From Chloroflexota bacterium (lineage in GTDB: Bacteria > Chloroflexota > UBA11872), in the NCBI GenBank assembly GCA_028874175.1, contig JAPPLN010000060.1, positions 13,218-56,134 of the forward strand: a stretch of DNA of 42,917 bases. The letters run 5' to 3'. The translations under genes and the position numbers were made by a program. Positions within the stretch are counted from its first letter, which is position 1. Every line of letters begins with the position of its first letter. Below the pieces are notes generated by a model, which worked only from the letters and a program-made list of their open reading frames with translations, was not told where the DNA came from and ran no database searches. Of this stretch, positions 41,572-42,917 are shown piece after piece.

Positions 41572-42617
41572 TGGTGATCTATGCACCGACGCCGCGACCG
41601 GTCGCGTCTGGGTTCTGGACGTTCTGCGACCAAACGGGCGATCTGCGCCACGTGGACGCGCACGCGGACAGCACGGTGTGCACGCGCTGGCCGCTGCTGG
41701 ATCGCTGGCACCGCAACCTGGTCGAGCGCGGGGTGGACTGGCTGCTGAACGCGGCTGGCGCCGGGCGCGAACGCCTGGACGCGGCGCTGCGGGTTCCGTA
41801 TCCCGGGAGTCGGCTTGATGGGCTGCCAGCTGTCCAGTCGGCCTTCTGGCATCGAATGCTGCACGGGCTCAGCGGTGGTGCGACCTACACGTTCTTCCTG
41901 GGGTCAGGCACGGGCCAGAGCGGCCTGACGGTGTCCGATCATGCCGAGCCGCTCACGCTCGATGGGTGGCCGTGGTCCGAAGGGCCAGGGCGCGGAGGAA
42001 ACGGCGGAGGACTCGATAACGTCGGTGGCGGCGGAGGCGGCGGCTATGGCGAGGCGGGGTCCGGCGGCCGGGGCGGCGGTTCGGGGAGTCACGCCGGACG
42101 CGGGGGAAGCCAAATTCCTATGGAATTTACATTCGCCGCTATGCGGTCAGGGATGTATTCAAGAGACAACCTGGGCATGGGTGGCGGCGGTGGCCGAGGT
42201 GACGGCGGGAGACGAGGATACGGCGGCCGGGGCGGCGCTGCGGGTGGCGGAGTTATCTTCCGATCGTCAACCGCGGTCACCGTTGACCAGGACTACACCC
42301 TCAACGGTAGCGGCGGACAGGGTGGCGGCGTGGCCGGCGCCAACGCTGGAGGTGGCGGCGGGGGCGGAAGCGGGGGGTTGTTTCTGGTGGTATGCGGAAC
42401 GACCTTCACGCTTGCTGAGACGAGGATCGTTCGCGCGCTAGGTGGCAGCGCTGGAGGTAGTGGCGGTGGACACGCAGGCGGAGGAGGGGCCGGCGGCAAG
42501 GGCCGCGCCGTTATCTGCTATGGCGATGGATACACCATCAACGGCACGATCGACGCCATCGACAACACGTTCCAGTTGCTGCCAAGTCTTCCCTTAGGCC
42601 AGGTCCGCGTGTCGTGA
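41571..42617 (+). CDS. Glycine-rich putative tail fibre protein
   Basis: A 348-residue protein. The first ~130 residues are ordinary; after that two Gly-rich blocks (about 138-215 and 255-315, GGGGGGYGEAGSGGRGGGSG and AGGGGAGGKGRAV-type) alternate with short beta-like sequences. Such Gly-rich fibres occur at phage tail tips, where polyglycine helices hold host-binding domains. It is the last gene of this cistron run; an inverted repeat and the third hairpin follow. Confidence 0.6.
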   Translation: MVIYAPTPRPVASGFWTFCDQTGDLRHVDAHADSTVCTRWPLLDRWHRNLVERGVDWLLNAAGAGRERLDAALRVPYPGSRLDGLPAVQSAFWHRMLHGLSGGATYTFFLGSGTGQSGLTVSDHAEPLTLDGWPWSEGPGRGGNGGGLDNVGGGGGGGYGEAGSGGRGGGSGSHAGRGGSQIPMEFTFAAMRSGMYSRDNLGMGGGGGRGDGGRRGYGGRGGAAGGGVIFRSSTAVTVDQDYTLNGSGGQGGGVAGANAGGGGGGGSGGLFLVVCGTTFTLAETRIVRALGGSAGGSGGGHAGGGGAGGKGRAVICYGDGYTINGTIDAIDNTFQLLPSLPLGQVRVS

Positions 42618-42677
42618 TGCCTACCGCGCAAGTGACCGTAACGCTCAGGAATGGAGTAAGCGCCATGTAAGCGCAGG

Positions 42678-42712
42678 CCGCAGCCGCGCTTATTGGGCCG
42701 CAGCGGCTGCGG
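42678..42712 (+). repeat. Inverted repeat after the fibre gene
   Basis: CCGCAGCCGC (42678-42687) and GCGGCTGCGG (42703-42712) form a perfect 10-bp stem with a 15-base loop. It could end the tail operon, but no T-tract follows. Confidence 0.45.
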
Positions 42713-42767
42713 AGGGTTGGACTGCCAATTGAGTGTGAGATGGATCCGACCACAGGCCCACCCTGAT

Positions 42768-42806
42768 CGAGAGCCAGTGAGCTCCTGTTTTCAATACCAC
42801 GGGAGC
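42768..42806 (+). promoter_or_regulatory. Repeated leader hairpin, copy 3 (RBS in the stem)
   Basis: CGAGAGCC (42768-42775), three bases, GAGCTCCTGT (42779-42788), loop TTTCAATACC, ACGGGAGC (42799-42806). GCTCCTGT pairs with ACGGGAGC over eight positions (one G-U). GGGAG in the 3' arm is the Shine-Dalgarno of the ATG at 42814. Confidence 0.68.
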
Positions 42807-42813
42807 AATCCTC

Positions 42814-42917
42814 ATGGCAAAAACTGCTGCCAGCAAGGCCAAGTTTGAGTTCAATTCGGTTGAGTTGCAGGACGAGCTGACGTCCATTTCGCAGGACGTC
42901 AACGTCGAGTTGCCGGT
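42814..42917 (+). CDS. Second tail-tube-like protein, cut by the window edge
   Basis: Only 34 codons are visible (MAKTAASKAKFEFNSVELQD then ELTSISQDVNVELPV). The FEFNSVELQDEL pattern resembles VYLDEFDLSGDL of the gene at 34373, and both follow the same hairpin. It probably encodes a second tail tube-type protein, opening another tail module or a duplicate. Confidence 0.45.
   Translation, partial: MAKTAASKAKFEFNSVELQDELTSISQDVNVELP

Larger units (their letters stand above)
33440..42917 (+). mobile_element. Phage-derived tail module, left boundary only
   Basis: From about 33.4 kb to the right edge every plus-strand gene except one (35578-37221) is phage-like or fits phage tail synteny: Com-like protein, tail completion, tail tube, tape measure, distal tail/baseplate, fibre, then another tail-tube-like gene. 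No integrase, terminase, portal, capsid, lysis or repressor gene is visible. The left side meets an intact metabolic gene, so the usual head genes are absent or relocated. It may be a defective prophage, tailocin or transfer-agent-like cluster; the right end is outside the window. Confidence 0.7.

Noticed and set aside
42678..42712. A firm terminator call for the 10-bp inverted repeat
   Set aside because: The loop is long and no T-tract follows, so it is listed only as a repeat.

Overview
The window is high-GC bacterial DNA with dense, often overlapping genes and a patchwork of short operons on both strands. The gene content (sarcosine oxidase, a Thermus-like 7Fe ferredoxin, a DtxR-family regulator, a PhyH dioxygenase, a sulfatase-like hydrolase, a Gfo/Idh/MocA oxidoreductase) would fit an uncultured Chloroflexota or a similar free-living or host-associated heterotroph. 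That placement is inference; no 16S rRNA or other decisive marker lies here.

Bases 1-492 hold no convincing gene: an extremely C-rich edge, a dispersed-repeat copy and an AT-rich hairpin. From 0.5 to 5.2 kb on the plus strand are a soluble transhydrogenase (sthA), tryptophanyl-tRNA synthetase (trpS) and four tandem NUDIX paralogs. A bidirectional terminator separates them from a minus-strand toxin-antitoxin pair (RelE-type toxin first, XRE antitoxin second) with nested inverted repeats at its 5' end. A transketolase-family TPP enzyme follows. It converges on a minus-strand operon, soxB-soxD-soxA-soxG plus an RNase Z-like metallo-beta-lactamase, whose junctions overlap or nearly touch. Next are a small coiled-coil/membrane protein gene with a frameshifted tandem copy, an SLC13/TrkA-C transporter, a zinc alcohol dehydrogenase, an MscS channel, an orphan iron-type ABC ATPase with a DtxR-like regulator, an alpha-glucan phosphorylase, a 7Fe ferredoxin, a Tat/lipoprotein glycoside hydrolase-like protein and a prohibitin-like SPFH protein. 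Two tRNA genes (Val-UAC, Phe-GAA) precede a catabolic-looking set: sulfatase-like hydrolase, aldo/keto reductase, PhyH dioxygenase, RtcB ligase and a Gfo/Idh/MocA oxidoreductase.

From about 33.4 kb to the right edge the content changes to a siphovirus-like tail module: a Mu Com-like zinc-ribbon protein, a tail-completion-like protein, a major-tail-protein-like protein, a tape measure protein, a LamG-containing baseplate or distal tail protein, two small or unknown structural proteins, a glycine-rich fibre-like protein and the start of a second tail-tube-like gene. No integrase, terminase, portal or capsid gene is visible, and the left edge abuts host metabolic genes. A membrane-anchored alpha/beta-hydrolase-fold protein, with Glu where the catalytic Ser is expected, sits in the middle as a probable cargo gene with its own promoter.

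The most interesting feature is a repeated element, CGAGAGCC followed by a GAGCTCC-headed hairpin, directly upstream of three genes of this module (34332-34367, 37387-37424, 42768-42806). In two copies the 3' arm contains the Shine-Dalgarno sequence. Mu Com is known to activate translation by opening a stem-loop that hides the mom ribosome binding site, so a Com-like protein at the head of this module suggests translational control of tail genes through these hairpins. The repeat and the Com-like gene are read directly from the sequence; the functional link is a hypothesis.
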